Shown here: positions 1-9,380 of the stretch, piece by piece | Position numbering within the stretch: the stretch's first letter is position 1 | Layout: the number at the start of each line of letters is the position of its first letter | Assembly (NCBI GenBank): GCA_016794505.1 | Contig: JAEUJZ010000092.1 | Span: 62,001 to 126,000, forward strand | Direction: 5' to 3' | Length of the DNA: 64,000 nucleotides | DNA from: Myxococcales bacterium | GTDB taxonomy: Bacteria; Myxococcota_A; Polyangia; Palsa-1104; JAEUJZ01 | Translations under genes and position numbers: made by a program | The notes under the pieces: model-generated | Databases searched by the model: none | What the model was told of the DNA's origin: nothing | What the model saw: only the letters and a program-made list of their open reading frames with translations

Positions 1-422
1 TCCGATGTCTCCAGCTTGAGCTGCGGCACCGAGAGCAGATGAAGAAGCGCCATCTGACTTGGGGCGTACGTCCCCTCCTCCAAGCGCTGCAGCGCCGCCT
101 CGGGCACACCCGATAGCTCAGAGAGCATCTTGCGCGACAGGCCTGATGACTCACGTCGCGCCCGCAGGAGCGCACTCCAGTGCTGGATGCGCGAAAGCTC
201 GCTGGCCCGAATCTCTTCCAGGAAGGGCTCTGGGCTTGACCCCCGCTCCTCTGCCGTCGAGCGGGACGCCGCCAAGAACCCGCGCAGGGTCATCAGTGCC
301 ATCTGCAGCGGCTGCTGCTGATCCGCCGGCTTTTCTTGCATGGCTTCCTGAACGGTCGCGATCACCAGGTTCAGTGCCTGCTGCTCCCAGGGGATCTCGT
401 CCTTGTCCAGACTCGGTATCAT
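1..422 (-). CDS. HTH (XRE-like) domain protein, C-terminus cut by window edge
   Basis: An open frame reads leftward from an ATG at 422 off the window edge, giving at least 140 residues with no stop. Residues about 78-140 have the shape of a lambda-repressor/XRE helix-turn-helix: HWSALLRARRESSGLSRKML, then SELSGVPEAALQRLEEG. The N-terminal 75 residues are acidic, helical and not recognised. It is probably a DNA-binding regulator or an antitoxin-like protein. It points away from the RND exporter gene, so 423-683 should hold both promoters. The missing 3' end prevents a firmer call. Confidence 0.7.
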   Translation of the reverse strand, partial: MIPSLDKDEIPWEQQALNLVIATVQEAMQEKPADQQQPLQMALMTLRGFLAASRSTAEERGSSPEPFLEEIRASELSRIQHWSALLRARRESSGLSRKMLSELSGVPEAALQRLEEGTYAPSQMALLHLLSVPQLKLETS

Positions 423-683
423 GCGTGCCTCTTGCTGTTGTATTGAGTTCACTGGGCTACTGGCCCGCAGAGGGCATGAGCCGACAGCGGGCGCACTATA
501 ACGTGCCCCGCCAAATTTTTTGCTCTGAAACACCCCCGACAGCGACGGCGAACTCATCCATAGAAACATCGTGAAAGCCCGCCAAGCCTCTGATTTTTTT
601 ACTGCGTTTTGGGCTCAGTCTTGCCCATCTCGCGCCCCTGATTGCGGGCCCGCGGCGGCTCCAGAATCTCCTACACTGCCCAG

Positions 684-3263
684 GTGCCCTGCCTTTCCCA
701 CGAGCCGCACGCAGCGCAGTCTGCAGCGACCGCGCGACGCATCGATCGTGTCCTCGCTGCCTATGTCGACTTCGCCCAGCGTCGGGCCGGAGCCATTGTC
801 CTCGGCTTTGTCGTGCTCGCGGCGCTGTCCTTGTGGCCAGCGGTCGAGCTACTCGGCAACCTGCAGACCGATGTCGTGGATCTGCTGCCAGCCGAGCATC
901 CTGCCGTCGCTGCACTGCGCCGTGTCGCCCCTCGACAGATCAGCTCGACCAACCTGGTCGTGATTCTTGAAAGCCCCGATGCGCAGGCCAATCGCCAGCT
1001 AGCCGAAGCGCTGCGCCCCGAGCTTACGGCACTGGTCGGCCGCGTCTTTTCAGAAGTGCAGTGGAAGCCGGACTACGAAGTCGGTGCATTCCTGTTTCGC
1101 ACGCGCTTTCTGTATGCCGAGCGCGGCGATCTCGAAGTGGCCGAGGTGTTACTCAACCGCTTGCTCGCCGTACGAAGCTCCCCCCTGCTGGTCGATCTCG
1201 AAGGCGATCCTGAAGTCGAGCTGCATGCGCTGCGACAGCGCCTGGCCCCCAAGGCCTTGCCTGCGGTGACTCCGATCCGGGCCGAAGGCAGCGAGCCCCC
1301 CGCGTATTTCGAGCACCACCCACCGGGCTCACCGACGCACTATCTGGGCATCCTGCTCTGGCGGCGCAGCGATGGGCTGGCCACACTTGGCGATCAGGCG
1401 ACGCTCGACGCCGTACGCGCGCTCGTACGTCGCCTGCAGCCGCAGCGCTTTCACCCGGCGATGAACGTCGAATACAGCGGAGCCATCGCCATGGCTCTCG
1501 CCGAGCAGCGCGCGGTGGTCGACGACCTGTCGCTTGCGAGCACGGTCTGCGTGTTCCTGGTGTTGCTGTCGATCTATGTCTTCTTCCGTCGCCTGGCTGT
1601 TCTGCTGGCCGTTGGCGTACCGGCGATCCTGGGCCTGGTCTTTGCGCTCGCCGTCGCACGCTATGCCGTGGGTTCGCTGAACGCCAACTCGGCCTTTTTG
1701 ATTTCGATCATCTTGGGCAATGGCATCAACGCCCCCATCGTTCTTCTCGCCCGGTATGGAGAACAGCGCCGCTTTGCCTCCGACCGATGCGCGGCCATGC
1801 GAACGGCATGCTCCGCGACGATGCTCGGTACGCTCACAGCCATGGCGGCAGCGAGCATCGCATACGGCAGCCTGATGCTGACCAGCCTGCGCGGGCTCAG
1901 TCAGTTCGGCTTAATCGGAGGCATTGGCATGCTGCTGGTGTGGCTGACGACCTTTGTCGTCGTACCCGCGCTGGTGGCGTGGATTGAGCGTCGGTTTCCC
2001 GATGCCATGACCGCCGCACCACCGCCCTGGCATCTGCCCTTTGCCTGGCTGGGACGTGCCATCGCGCACCGCCCCTGGACCGTGGCTGTCCTGTGCATGA
2101 TCAGCGTCGCGGCGTTGTCTCGTCCGGCGCTGCGCTGGGCCCGCGAGCCGCTTGACTACAGCCCCAGCGCCCTGCGCACCGACAACCCCGAAGTCAATCG
2201 CCTGTGGGGCATCATGTACGACCTCGGCATGGGCAACCTGGGGGCCGGACACATCGCCCGCGACGGCGTCATTCTGGTCGATACACCCGAGCAAGCCGAT
2301 GCCGTGGCCGATGCGCTGTGGGCCCAGGATCAAGCTCTGGGCGAACGACGCGTGCTCGAAGAAGTGCGGACCCTGAACAAGATTCTGCCGCGCGACCAAG
2401 CGGCCAAGCTCGCCATCCTCGATCGCCTGCGCCGCACCCTCGATCGCTATCGTTCGTACATCGATGACAGCGAGTGGCAAGACCTAAAGGACTTCCGCCC
2501 CCCCGACGATCTGCACATCGTGGGCATCCCCGATCTGCCCCGGCGTCTGCGCGACAACTTCACCGAAGTCGACGGGACCATCGGCCGCTTGATTGGCATC
2601 GACGCCGACCCTCGCCGCTTCAATGAGGATGACGGCCGCGATCTGATTCGCCTCGATCGATCGCTGCGCGTGCAGCACGCCGGAACGACGTGGATTGCCG
2701 CGGCGACATCGACACTGTTTGCCAGCATGCTCAGCCTGATCATCCAAGATGCTCCGCGCATGATCGCCGCAGCGCTGCTGGGCGTTGGCGTGCTGCTCTT
2801 CGTCGCCTTCGGCCGACGGTCCGCGCTGTGGGTCGCGCTGCCGCTTTTTCTCGGACTCTATTGGATGCTCGGGTTGCTTGGCCTGCTCGGCTGGCGCTTG
2901 AACTTCCTCAACTTTGCCGCCCTGCCAATCACCATCGGCGTCGGAGCCGACTACGCCGCCAACTTGATGGCCCGCCTGCGACACGATGCCACGTCTGCTT
3001 CGTCCGGCCCTCCCAAGCCGCTGGCCGATCAGCTCTCGCGCATCGTTGCAGATACTGGATCGGCCGTGTCGTTGTGCTCGCTGACCACGATCCTCGGCTA
3101 TGGGTCGCTCTTGCTCTCGCGCAGCCGCGCGCTGCAGTCGTTCGGACGCCTGGCCAACTTGGGCGAGGCCGCATGTCTTTTGTCCGCGCTGATCGTCCTG
3201 CCCTGTCTGTTTGCCATCCTTGCGCGAACACGTCGTTCACACGAAGTGCAACGGGACCGATAG
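684..3263 (+). CDS. RND-family (MMPL/HpnN-like) exporter
   Basis: About 859 residues with the two-fold RND architecture. There is a first membrane helix (GAIVLGFVVLAALSLWPAV), a large periplasmic loop, a cluster of helices, a second loop, and a second cluster including ITIGVGADYAANLMARL. The G-x-x-A/D-Y helix is typical of MMPL and hopanoid-associated HpnN proteins, and the length matches that class. Such proteins use the proton gradient to move lipids or hydrophobic compounds out of the inner membrane. The start is uncertain: I chose GTG 684, but the frame is open to a TTG at 642 and neither has a clear Shine-Dalgarno. No hopanoid biosynthesis genes lie nearby, so the substrate is unknown. 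Confidence 0.85.
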   Translation: MPCLSHEPHAAQSAATARRIDRVLAAYVDFAQRRAGAIVLGFVVLAALSLWPAVELLGNLQTDVVDLLPAEHPAVAALRRVAPRQISSTNLVVILESPDAQANRQLAEALRPELTALVGRVFSEVQWKPDYEVGAFLFRTRFLYAERGDLEVAEVLLNRLLAVRSSPLLVDLEGDPEVELHALRQRLAPKALPAVTPIRAEGSEPPAYFEHHPPGSPTHYLGILLWRRSDGLATLGDQATLDAVRALVRRLQPQRFHPAMNVEYSGAIAMALAEQRAVVDDLSLASTVCVFLVLLSIYVFFRRLAVLLAVGVPAILGLVFALAVARYAVGSLNANSAFLISIILGNGINAPIVLLARYGEQRRFASDRCAAMRTACSATMLGTLTAMAAASIAYGSLMLTSLRGLSQFGLIGGIGMLLVWLTTFVVVPALVAWIERRFPDAMTAAPPPWHLPFAWLGRAIAHRPWTVAVLCMISVAALSRPALRWAREPLDYSPSALRTDNPEVNRLWGIMYDLGMGNLGAGHIARDGVILVDTPEQADAVADALWAQDQALGERRVLEEVRTLNKILPRDQAAKLAILDRLRRTLDRYRSYIDDSEWQDLKDFRPPDDLHIVGIPDLPRRLRDNFTEVDGTIGRLIGIDADPRRFNEDDGRDLIRLDRSLRVQHAGTTWIAAATSTLFASMLSLIIQDAPRMIAAALLGVGVLLFVAFGRRSALWVALPLFLGLYWMLGLLGLLGWRLNFLNFAALPITIGVGADYAANLMARLRHDATSASSGPPKPLADQLSRIVADTGSAVSLCSLTTILGYGSLLLSRSRALQSFGRLANLGEAACLLSALIVLPCLFAILARTRRSHEVQRDR

Positions 3264-3324
3264 AACCACGCCGCCGCGGAGCGATGCCTAGGGCCCGCGC
3301 CTGAGTGATACCATTTCAGCTACG

Positions 3325-5874
3325 ATGCAGTCCGATCTGCCTTGGGGTGGGTTGCCGATCGCAGAGCTTCTGGATGCAGCGCCGGTCCTTCTAGTTTGCG
3401 TGGACTCAGAAGGCCGCATCCTGCATGCCAACCGACGCGTTGAAGCGCTTTCTGGGCGACATGTCTCGTCGCTGGAAGGCCAACGTTGGTGTTCTCTGTT
3501 CGTCCCGCGTGAGGAACAAGCAGGGGTCCAACAAGCCTTCAAGGACGTGCTGAGCGGGGCAAAGGACCGCACGATCCTGCACCATCTGCAGACCGCAAAC
3601 GGCCCGAAGCTCGCGATCGAGTGGCGGACCACGCTGCTACGCGATGTGAAAGGGACTGCCTGTGCGGTGTTCGCAATCGGTGTCGATGTGACGGATCGAC
3701 AACAGACCGAGCAGGCTCTCTCGGCGCTAGAACAACACTATGGCGCGCTGATCTCGACAAGCCCAGTTGGGGTCTATCGAGCCGACGCGCAAGGTCGCTG
3801 TTCGTTCGCCAACCAGCGGTATTGCGACATCCTGGGCATTACCCAGCGCGAAGCCTTGGACGACGGACTTCGGGGCCGTATCCATCCCGACGATGTGGGC
3901 CCAGTCTTGGCTGAGCTCGATCGAGCGCATCACGAGCACTCGCTATTCCGCCTGGAGTATCGCCTGCGGCATGCCCGCGGCGAACACATCTGGGTGCTCG
4001 GACAGAGCACGCCCCTTTACGACGAACAGGGGCAGCTCACGGGTCACATCGGCACCCTGACCGATGTCTCGGACATGCGACGCACCGAGGCAGCGCTGCG
4101 CGAGACTGAGCAGCGCTATCAGTCGCTGCTCGATCAGGCCGGGCATGGCATCTTGCTGCTCGATCGCGACGGTCGCATACGCGACTGCAATCGACGGGCT
4201 GGCGAGCTTCTGGGGTACTCCGTTTCCGAGCTGGTCGGCCTGCGACTGGATGGCCTGTTCCGCCCCGGCGAGTCGCGGCGACACGAAGGCAGCTCAGCAC
4301 CCAGCGTTGAGTTCCGATCGAACTTCGAATTGCGACACAAGCAAGGGCACTATCTGCGCGTCGACATGCGCTTCATTGCGCTGAAAGGCGGCAGCAGCTT
4401 GGTCACCGCGCGCGAGCTGCCGGCGCGTCCCACGTCGACCGAGGAGCCGCGGGCCACCGAGGCGCGCGTTCGCGCTCAGTCTCGCTTATTGGATCGCATC
4501 TTTCAGCACACGGCCGATCCGATGGCAGTGCTCGACACGACGTTTCGTGTCATCCGAGCCAGCGAGTCCTTTTCTCGCGCAGCCGGCACACTGCCCGAGC
4601 GCGTCGTTGAGAAATCCTTGTTCGCGTACTTGCCAGACACGCTGCGCGTCGAATTCGAGCAGGCTCAGCTCACCCAGACCCCTCTGCGCAAGTGCGCGTT
4701 TCCCCTTTCTAGCTGGCCGAGCTCGCAAGGTGGCGCGACGTACTGGGATCTGGAGCTCGTGCCGATCCTCGACGGATCCCGAGAGCTGGACTTGTGGCTG
4801 TTGACGCTGCGCGATGTGTCCGAGCGCATCCGCTGCGAACAAGATCTGCGGCGCGCTGAGCAGCGCCTGGCAGAAGCACAACGGCTGGCACATGTCGGTG
4901 CGTGGGAGCTCGACCTGCGGACGCAGTCCATCTGGTGGTCTGACGAGATGTACCGCATCGCAGGCATCGAAAAAAAGGAAGGCCTGGTCAACAGAGAGTT
5001 CTGTCAGAGCCTGGTTCCCGAGGAGGATCGCCACGTTACGAGCCTCGCCATTCCCAGCGCCTTGGCCTCCGGGGAATGGGCAGGTCACTTCCGCATCCGC
5101 CGCCCCGATGGTGAGCTGCGCACTCTGTACTCGATCGCTCGTGTTATGCGCGATGCCGCAGGCATGCCCATGTCCCTTGCCGGCGCCAACCAAGATGTGA
5201 CCGAGCAGTGCTGGGCAGCACAGCGCCTAGCCGATTCTCTGCGCGAAAAAGAAACGCTCCTGCGCGAGATCCACCACCGCGTCAAAAACAACCTGCAGGT
5301 GGTCGCTGGGCTCTTGCACTTCCAGTCGAAAAAATCGGCGAGCGCCGCTGATCGCGATGCCCTGGCCGAGGCACGCTTGCGCCTGCAGGCCATGCTGCTT
5401 GTGCATGAGCGCCTGTACCAATCGACCCATCTTTCGCGCATCGACATGGTGGCCTACATCCACGCGCTCGTAGATGCGCTGCAGCGCTCAATGCTCGCGA
5501 GTGAACACGTGCAGACGGTGCTGTCCGTGCAGCCACTGCACCTGCCCATCGAAAGCGCGCAGCCTATCGGCATGATCTTGTGCGAGCTTCTGACGAATGC
5601 CTATCGTCACGCGTTTCCAGCTCGCCGACCGGGTCAGGTGCAGGTGAGCGCGACATGGACCTTTGGACGGATCGAACTGTTGGTGCAAGACGATGGCATC
5701 GGACTGCCGCTCGACTTCAACCCGCAGACCGCTGGAGACTTTGGCTGGCAGCTCATTCGTACGCTGATGATGCAGCTCGACGCGAGCTTGCTGCGCGTGC
5801 CCACCGCTCGCGGTACCGGCATTTCAGTGGTCATCCCGTGGGTCGATGGCGGGCGGCCCGCTGCCCATCCCTAG
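3325..5874 (+). CDS. Multi-PAS sensor histidine kinase, HisKA_2 type
   Basis: 849 residues. About five PAS/PAC units fill residues 10-635 (roughly 10-125, 137-258, 262-372, 386-500, 510-635). A HisKA_2 dimerisation domain follows, with the box EIHHRVKNNLQ; the phospho-accepting histidine is His650 or His651. The HATPase domain shows its N box (ELLTNAYRHAFP) and G1 box (VQDDGIGLP). There are no membrane helices, so it is probably a soluble sensor. PAS domains commonly bind haem, flavin or small ligands, but no ligand can be assigned here. No response regulator is adjacent, so it is an orphan kinase. It lies 61 nt after the RND gene on the same strand. Confidence 0.93.
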   Translation: MQSDLPWGGLPIAELLDAAPVLLVCVDSEGRILHANRRVEALSGRHVSSLEGQRWCSLFVPREEQAGVQQAFKDVLSGAKDRTILHHLQTANGPKLAIEWRTTLLRDVKGTACAVFAIGVDVTDRQQTEQALSALEQHYGALISTSPVGVYRADAQGRCSFANQRYCDILGITQREALDDGLRGRIHPDDVGPVLAELDRAHHEHSLFRLEYRLRHARGEHIWVLGQSTPLYDEQGQLTGHIGTLTDVSDMRRTEAALRETEQRYQSLLDQAGHGILLLDRDGRIRDCNRRAGELLGYSVSELVGLRLDGLFRPGESRRHEGSSAPSVEFRSNFELRHKQGHYLRVDMRFIALKGGSSLVTARELPARPTSTEEPRATEARVRAQSRLLDRIFQHTADPMAVLDTTFRVIRASESFSRAAGTLPERVVEKSLFAYLPDTLRVEFEQAQLTQTPLRKCAFPLSSWPSSQGGATYWDLELVPILDGSRELDLWLLTLRDVSERIRCEQDLRRAEQRLAEAQRLAHVGAWELDLRTQSIWWSDEMYRIAGIEKKEGLVNREFCQSLVPEEDRHVTSLAIPSALASGEWAGHFRIRRPDGELRTLYSIARVMRDAAGMPMSLAGANQDVTEQCWAAQRLADSLREKETLLREIHHRVKNNLQVVAGLLHFQSKKSASAADRDALAEARLRLQAMLLVHERLYQSTHLSRIDMVAYIHALVDALQRSMLASEHVQTVLSVQPLHLPIESAQPIGMILCELLTNAYRHAFPARRPGQVQVSATWTFGRIELLVQDDGIGLPLDFNPQTAGDFGWQLIRTLMMQLDASLLRVPTARGTGISVVIPWVDGGRPAAHP

Positions 5875-5920
5875 ACAAGCAGCGACGAAACAAACAAACG
5901 AAACGAAGCCGCTGCACGAC

Positions 5921-6532
5921 CTAGCGAATGCCGCGACGATCTTCGCGTAGCTCGCGCCGATCTTCCCGCAGCTCGGTGTGCGATCGCTGCAGCTCAGCTC
6001 GGGCCAGCTCGACGAAGCGCACCATGATCTGCCGGGCGCGCACCAAGATGGGCACCTGCGGTCCCCACGCATACTCCGCGGCAACCGTGCGCTCAAGCTC
6101 GGTCAGCAGGTTCCGCTCTTCGATGAGGGCGGCGCTCTCTTTGATGGCGTCGCGGCGGTCATCGCGCAGATCACGGGCGTCCTTGCCGTTGCGGTCGCGC
6201 ACGAGCTCGCCGGTTGAGCGAGTCACCTCACGATTGGCCTGTCCGACTTCTCGCGTCTGTTCCGCGATCTCGGCGCGGCCCTGGGCAACAAAGCTGGTCA
6301 GCGCGGCGCGCACGGCCCCGGCATCTCGACGAGTCACAGCTGCGTCGAAGGCATTGAGTGTCGTTTGAAAGCGCACGAGGTCTCGCTGATCATCGCGGAC
6401 TTGCCGGGCGTCGCGGTTGATCGCCGCGCGATCGCCATGTAGCTCAGCTTGGCGGGCGCGACCCGGCCTGGGTTGCGCGAAGGCGGTCGTGGCAGACAAA
6501 AGCAAAAGAGCGGTGATGGTCAGGTTGCGCAT
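5921..6532 (-). CDS. Secreted Arg/Asp/Glu-rich coiled-coil protein
   Basis: About 203 residues from ATG 6532, which is preceded by GGAGAG at good spacing; the frame is open further upstream. A signal peptide (MRNLTITALLLLSATTAFA) is followed by a highly charged, helical protein, so it is probably periplasmic. The C-terminus carries a short repeat, ELREDRR twice. I do not recognise a family. The composition suggests a long coiled coil, perhaps a stress or envelope spacer protein. It converges with the upstream kinase gene (46 nt between stops). Confidence 0.8.
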   Translation of the reverse strand: MRNLTITALLLLSATTAFAQPRPGRARQAELHGDRAAINRDARQVRDDQRDLVRFQTTLNAFDAAVTRRDAGAVRAALTSFVAQGRAEIAEQTREVGQANREVTRSTGELVRDRNGKDARDLRDDRRDAIKESAALIEERNLLTELERTVAAEYAWGPQVPILVRARQIMVRFVELARAELQRSHTELREDRRELREDRRGIR

Positions 6533-6720
6533 CGGTCTCTCCATAGAAGCAGTCGGCAAGCGCCGCGGGTTCAAAGTACGCAAGAGAGGACGGGCAGCAT
6601 GGCTGCCGGATTCACACGCGGATCATTGTATGCGCAAGGTGGCGTCATCGCGTCGCTTCTCAAACGTCTAGGAGGCACCTCGCCGCCGTGGTGCGACTGG
6701 TTTCTGCCGGGTGGACGTGG

Positions 6721-9105
6721 CTATGCGGCCGAGCCAATGCGCAGGAGCAGCGCGCTTAGCTCGGCCAGCGAAAACGGCTTGGTCAGGTAGTGCCGATATC
6801 CAGCCTCTAGCGCTCGCCGCACTTCTGAAGTCTGCGCCGCCGCCGATACGGCAATCGCCGGAATCCCAGACAGGCGGGGGTGCTGTCGCAGCGCCTGCAG
6901 CACGTCATAGCCGTCCATATCGCCCAGGTGCATGTCGACCAGAATCACATCCGGCGGGTCGGCCTCTGCCATCGCCAGGCCTTCCGAGCCTCTCTCGGCA
7001 CAGCGCAGCGACATCGCGGCGTGCTTGGCCAAGGCCGCCTGCATCAGCCTGCGGTTGATCGGATCGTCCTCGATGTACAGCACGCGCAGGCTTCGTCGCG
7101 GCTCCGCCAGCGGCACGTCTGCGGGCGGTGGCGCAGCGGGCGTGTCCTTGCCGGCGGGCAGATCCAAAAAGAACGTCGTGCCGTGGCCCGGCACGGACTC
7201 GACGCCGATACGCCCGCCCATGAGCTCGACCAGCTTGCGTGAAAGTGCCAGGCCAATGCCATCCCCCGCAACGGGAGTTTTCTCGGCGCCCAGCCTCTCG
7301 AAGGGCACAAACAAGTCCTTGAGTTTGTGCGCCGGAATGCCGACCCCGTCATCGGTCACCGAAATGCGAATGTGGCCCTCGCTCGTGCGGCCCGCGGACA
7401 GCGCGACGCGCCCACCTTCGTGCGTGTACTTGGCGGCATTGGACAAGAGGTTGACCAGCACTTGCCGCAGGCGCGCACCATCGGCCTGCACGAACAGCCC
7501 ACCGTCAGCGTGGCAGGAGTACTGGATGCGACGAGCCAGCAGCGCCGCCGATGTCAGCGACGTAGCTTCAGCAAACACGCGGGTCAGTGGCAGCGATGTC
7601 AGCTCAACCCTGGGCCGACCCACCTCAATGCGCGCCAGATCCAACAGATCGTCGATGAGTGCCATCAAGTGCGTACCGGCGCGCCGAATGTCCTCGGCCT
7701 GCCCGCGCGGCTCGTCTGGAAGCCCCGCAGAAACCAGCATATCGGCAAATCCCATAATGGCACTTAGCGGATTCCGAAGTTCATGAGACATATTCGCCAA
7801 GAAACGGGTCTTCGCTTGATTCGCAGATTCCGCCATTTCTTTTGCGGTTTTTAATTCTCCAGTTCTCTGCGTCACACGTGCTTCCAGTAATTCATTGAGC
7901 TGGCGAAGTTCATGTTCCGCTCGTTTTCTCTCACTAATATCCTGCAAGCTCCCAAATATACGCACAGGCATCCCAGAGTCATCAGACACAACGTTTCCAA
8001 TGGCATGCAAATGTTGAATATCGCCATCGGGTAAATAATGACGATATTCTACATCCAGAGAATTTCCATCCTTTATCGTTCGCTGCACCGCTTCAAGTAG
8101 ACTTGCACGATCTCCTGGATGTACCATTTTTATATATTCATCAACGACATCGCCATTATATTTCTCAGATATCTGGCCAGGTAAGCGATTCATTCCTTCT
8201 GTTACGGTGATGCTGTTATTCGTCAAATCCCATTCCCACGATGATAATTTCGCTAACTTTTGCGCATGCGTGATCAGAATATTTTGATGAACGAGCTTTT
8301 TCTCGGTGGCAAGACGCTCGGTCATGTCTCGCACGATAGCTGTGTACAGCGTTCGGCCTGCGGTATTGACTCTTGAAATGGCGATTTCTGATGGAAAAAC
8401 CGAGCCATCCTGGCGCAGGCAGGTCATGCTGCCCAGGTGCCGCATCGATCGCCCCGAGCATGGTTCCGTTGAAAATGCCGAGACGGCCGCTGCGTGTCGG
8501 ATGCGTAAGTTGGCCGGGATCAGCCGCTCCACAGGCTTCCCGACGATCTCGCTGCTGCTGTATCCAAATAACTTTTCTGCTGCGTTATTGAATGCGATAA
8601 TGATACTAGAACTATCCATCGTAATAATTGCATCACTGGCGAATTCAACAATACCACGATACAACGCTTCGCTGCGTTGTATGATTTCACTTTGTTCCTC
8701 AATTTTCCGAAAAGCCTGACGCAAGGCGCGTTCGATTTTATGTTTCTGCAATGCGAGTCGAATCGTGGCACGTAGCGAGGACGGTTCAATCGGTTTCACC
8801 AGATATGCGAATGCACCAACCTGCTCTGTCTTGGCCAGTGTATCTTCATCAGTATATGCAGTCATGAATACCACGCCAACACCATATTTCGAAGTCAGAA
8901 CAGATGCTAACTCAATGCCATCCATGTTGCCGGCAAGTCGAATATCCATTAACACAAGATCTGGAGCAAGCTCAGGAATAATCTGCAGAGCTTTTTCCGC
9001 ATGTGCCGAATGGCCACATACAGAATAACCAAACAATTTCAAATAATCCATAATAGCCATAACCGCCATGGCTTCGTCTTCAACAATGAATATTCTTTCC
9101 ATCAT
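6721..9105 (-). CDS. Hybrid histidine kinase (REC-PAS-PAS-HisKA-HATPase-REC)
   Basis: 794 residues. An N-terminal receiver (acceptor Asp54 in LVLMDIRL, Lys in LVKPIEP) is followed by PAS at about 145-270, a second PAS/PAC at about 290-400, and a coiled linker. HisKA follows (SHELRNPLSAIMGFA, His441), then HATPase (NLLSNAAKYTHEGG, DDGVGIP) and a C-terminal receiver (Asp724 in VILVDMHLGDMDG). The start is supported by GAGGAA just before ATGATG. No membrane segment is seen. Base composition is uneven: most of 7790-9105 is far more AT-rich than 6721-7780, with a GC-rich patch near 8290-8560. This suggests the sensor half was assembled from another source. Targets are unknown. Confidence 0.94.
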   Translation of the reverse strand: MMERIFIVEDEAMAVMAIMDYLKLFGYSVCGHSAHAEKALQIIPELAPDLVLMDIRLAGNMDGIELASVLTSKYGVGVVFMTAYTDEDTLAKTEQVGAFAYLVKPIEPSSLRATIRLALQKHKIERALRQAFRKIEEQSEIIQRSEALYRGIVEFASDAIITMDSSSIIIAFNNAAEKLFGYSSSEIVGKPVERLIPANLRIRHAAAVSAFSTEPCSGRSMRHLGSMTCLRQDGSVFPSEIAISRVNTAGRTLYTAIVRDMTERLATEKKLVHQNILITHAQKLAKLSSWEWDLTNNSITVTEGMNRLPGQISEKYNGDVVDEYIKMVHPGDRASLLEAVQRTIKDGNSLDVEYRHYLPDGDIQHLHAIGNVVSDDSGMPVRIFGSLQDISERKRAEHELRQLNELLEARVTQRTGELKTAKEMAESANQAKTRFLANMSHELRNPLSAIMGFADMLVSAGLPDEPRGQAEDIRRAGTHLMALIDDLLDLARIEVGRPRVELTSLPLTRVFAEATSLTSAALLARRIQYSCHADGGLFVQADGARLRQVLVNLLSNAAKYTHEGGRVALSAGRTSEGHIRISVTDDGVGIPAHKLKDLFVPFERLGAEKTPVAGDGIGLALSRKLVELMGGRIGVESVPGHGTTFFLDLPAGKDTPAAPPPADVPLAEPRRSLRVLYIEDDPINRRLMQAALAKHAAMSLRCAERGSEGLAMAEADPPDVILVDMHLGDMDGYDVLQALRQHPRLSGIPAIAVSAAAQTSEVRRALEAGYRHYLTKPFSLAELSALLLRIGSAA

Positions 9106-9380
9106 AGCTTCCTCGTTTCGTATCTGGTCAGTCAGCCATCACAGACACACAGACAAGACGGACGCCCCAGGAGAGCCCGTGGCTCTTCCCCTAACTAGAA
9201 ATCGAATACCAACATATCACACAAAGCTCGGGCGAAGTGTAGCCACCGCGCGAGGACGGCAGTCAATCCCGCCGCGTCTCGCGCAGACTGGGCCGCCTGC
9301 ATCGGGCAGGTCGGCAGAGCGAACGAAGGATGGGGGGGCTGAAGCGACGCGCGCGGACCGATCGCGTCGTCGCAGAGCGA

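Noticed and set aside
9172-9186. Hairpin AGAGCC-CGT-GGCTCT upstream of the hybrid kinase
   Set aside because: Perfect 6-bp stem but no T-run and wrong side of the VWA gene to act as its terminator; probably chance in GC-rich DNA.
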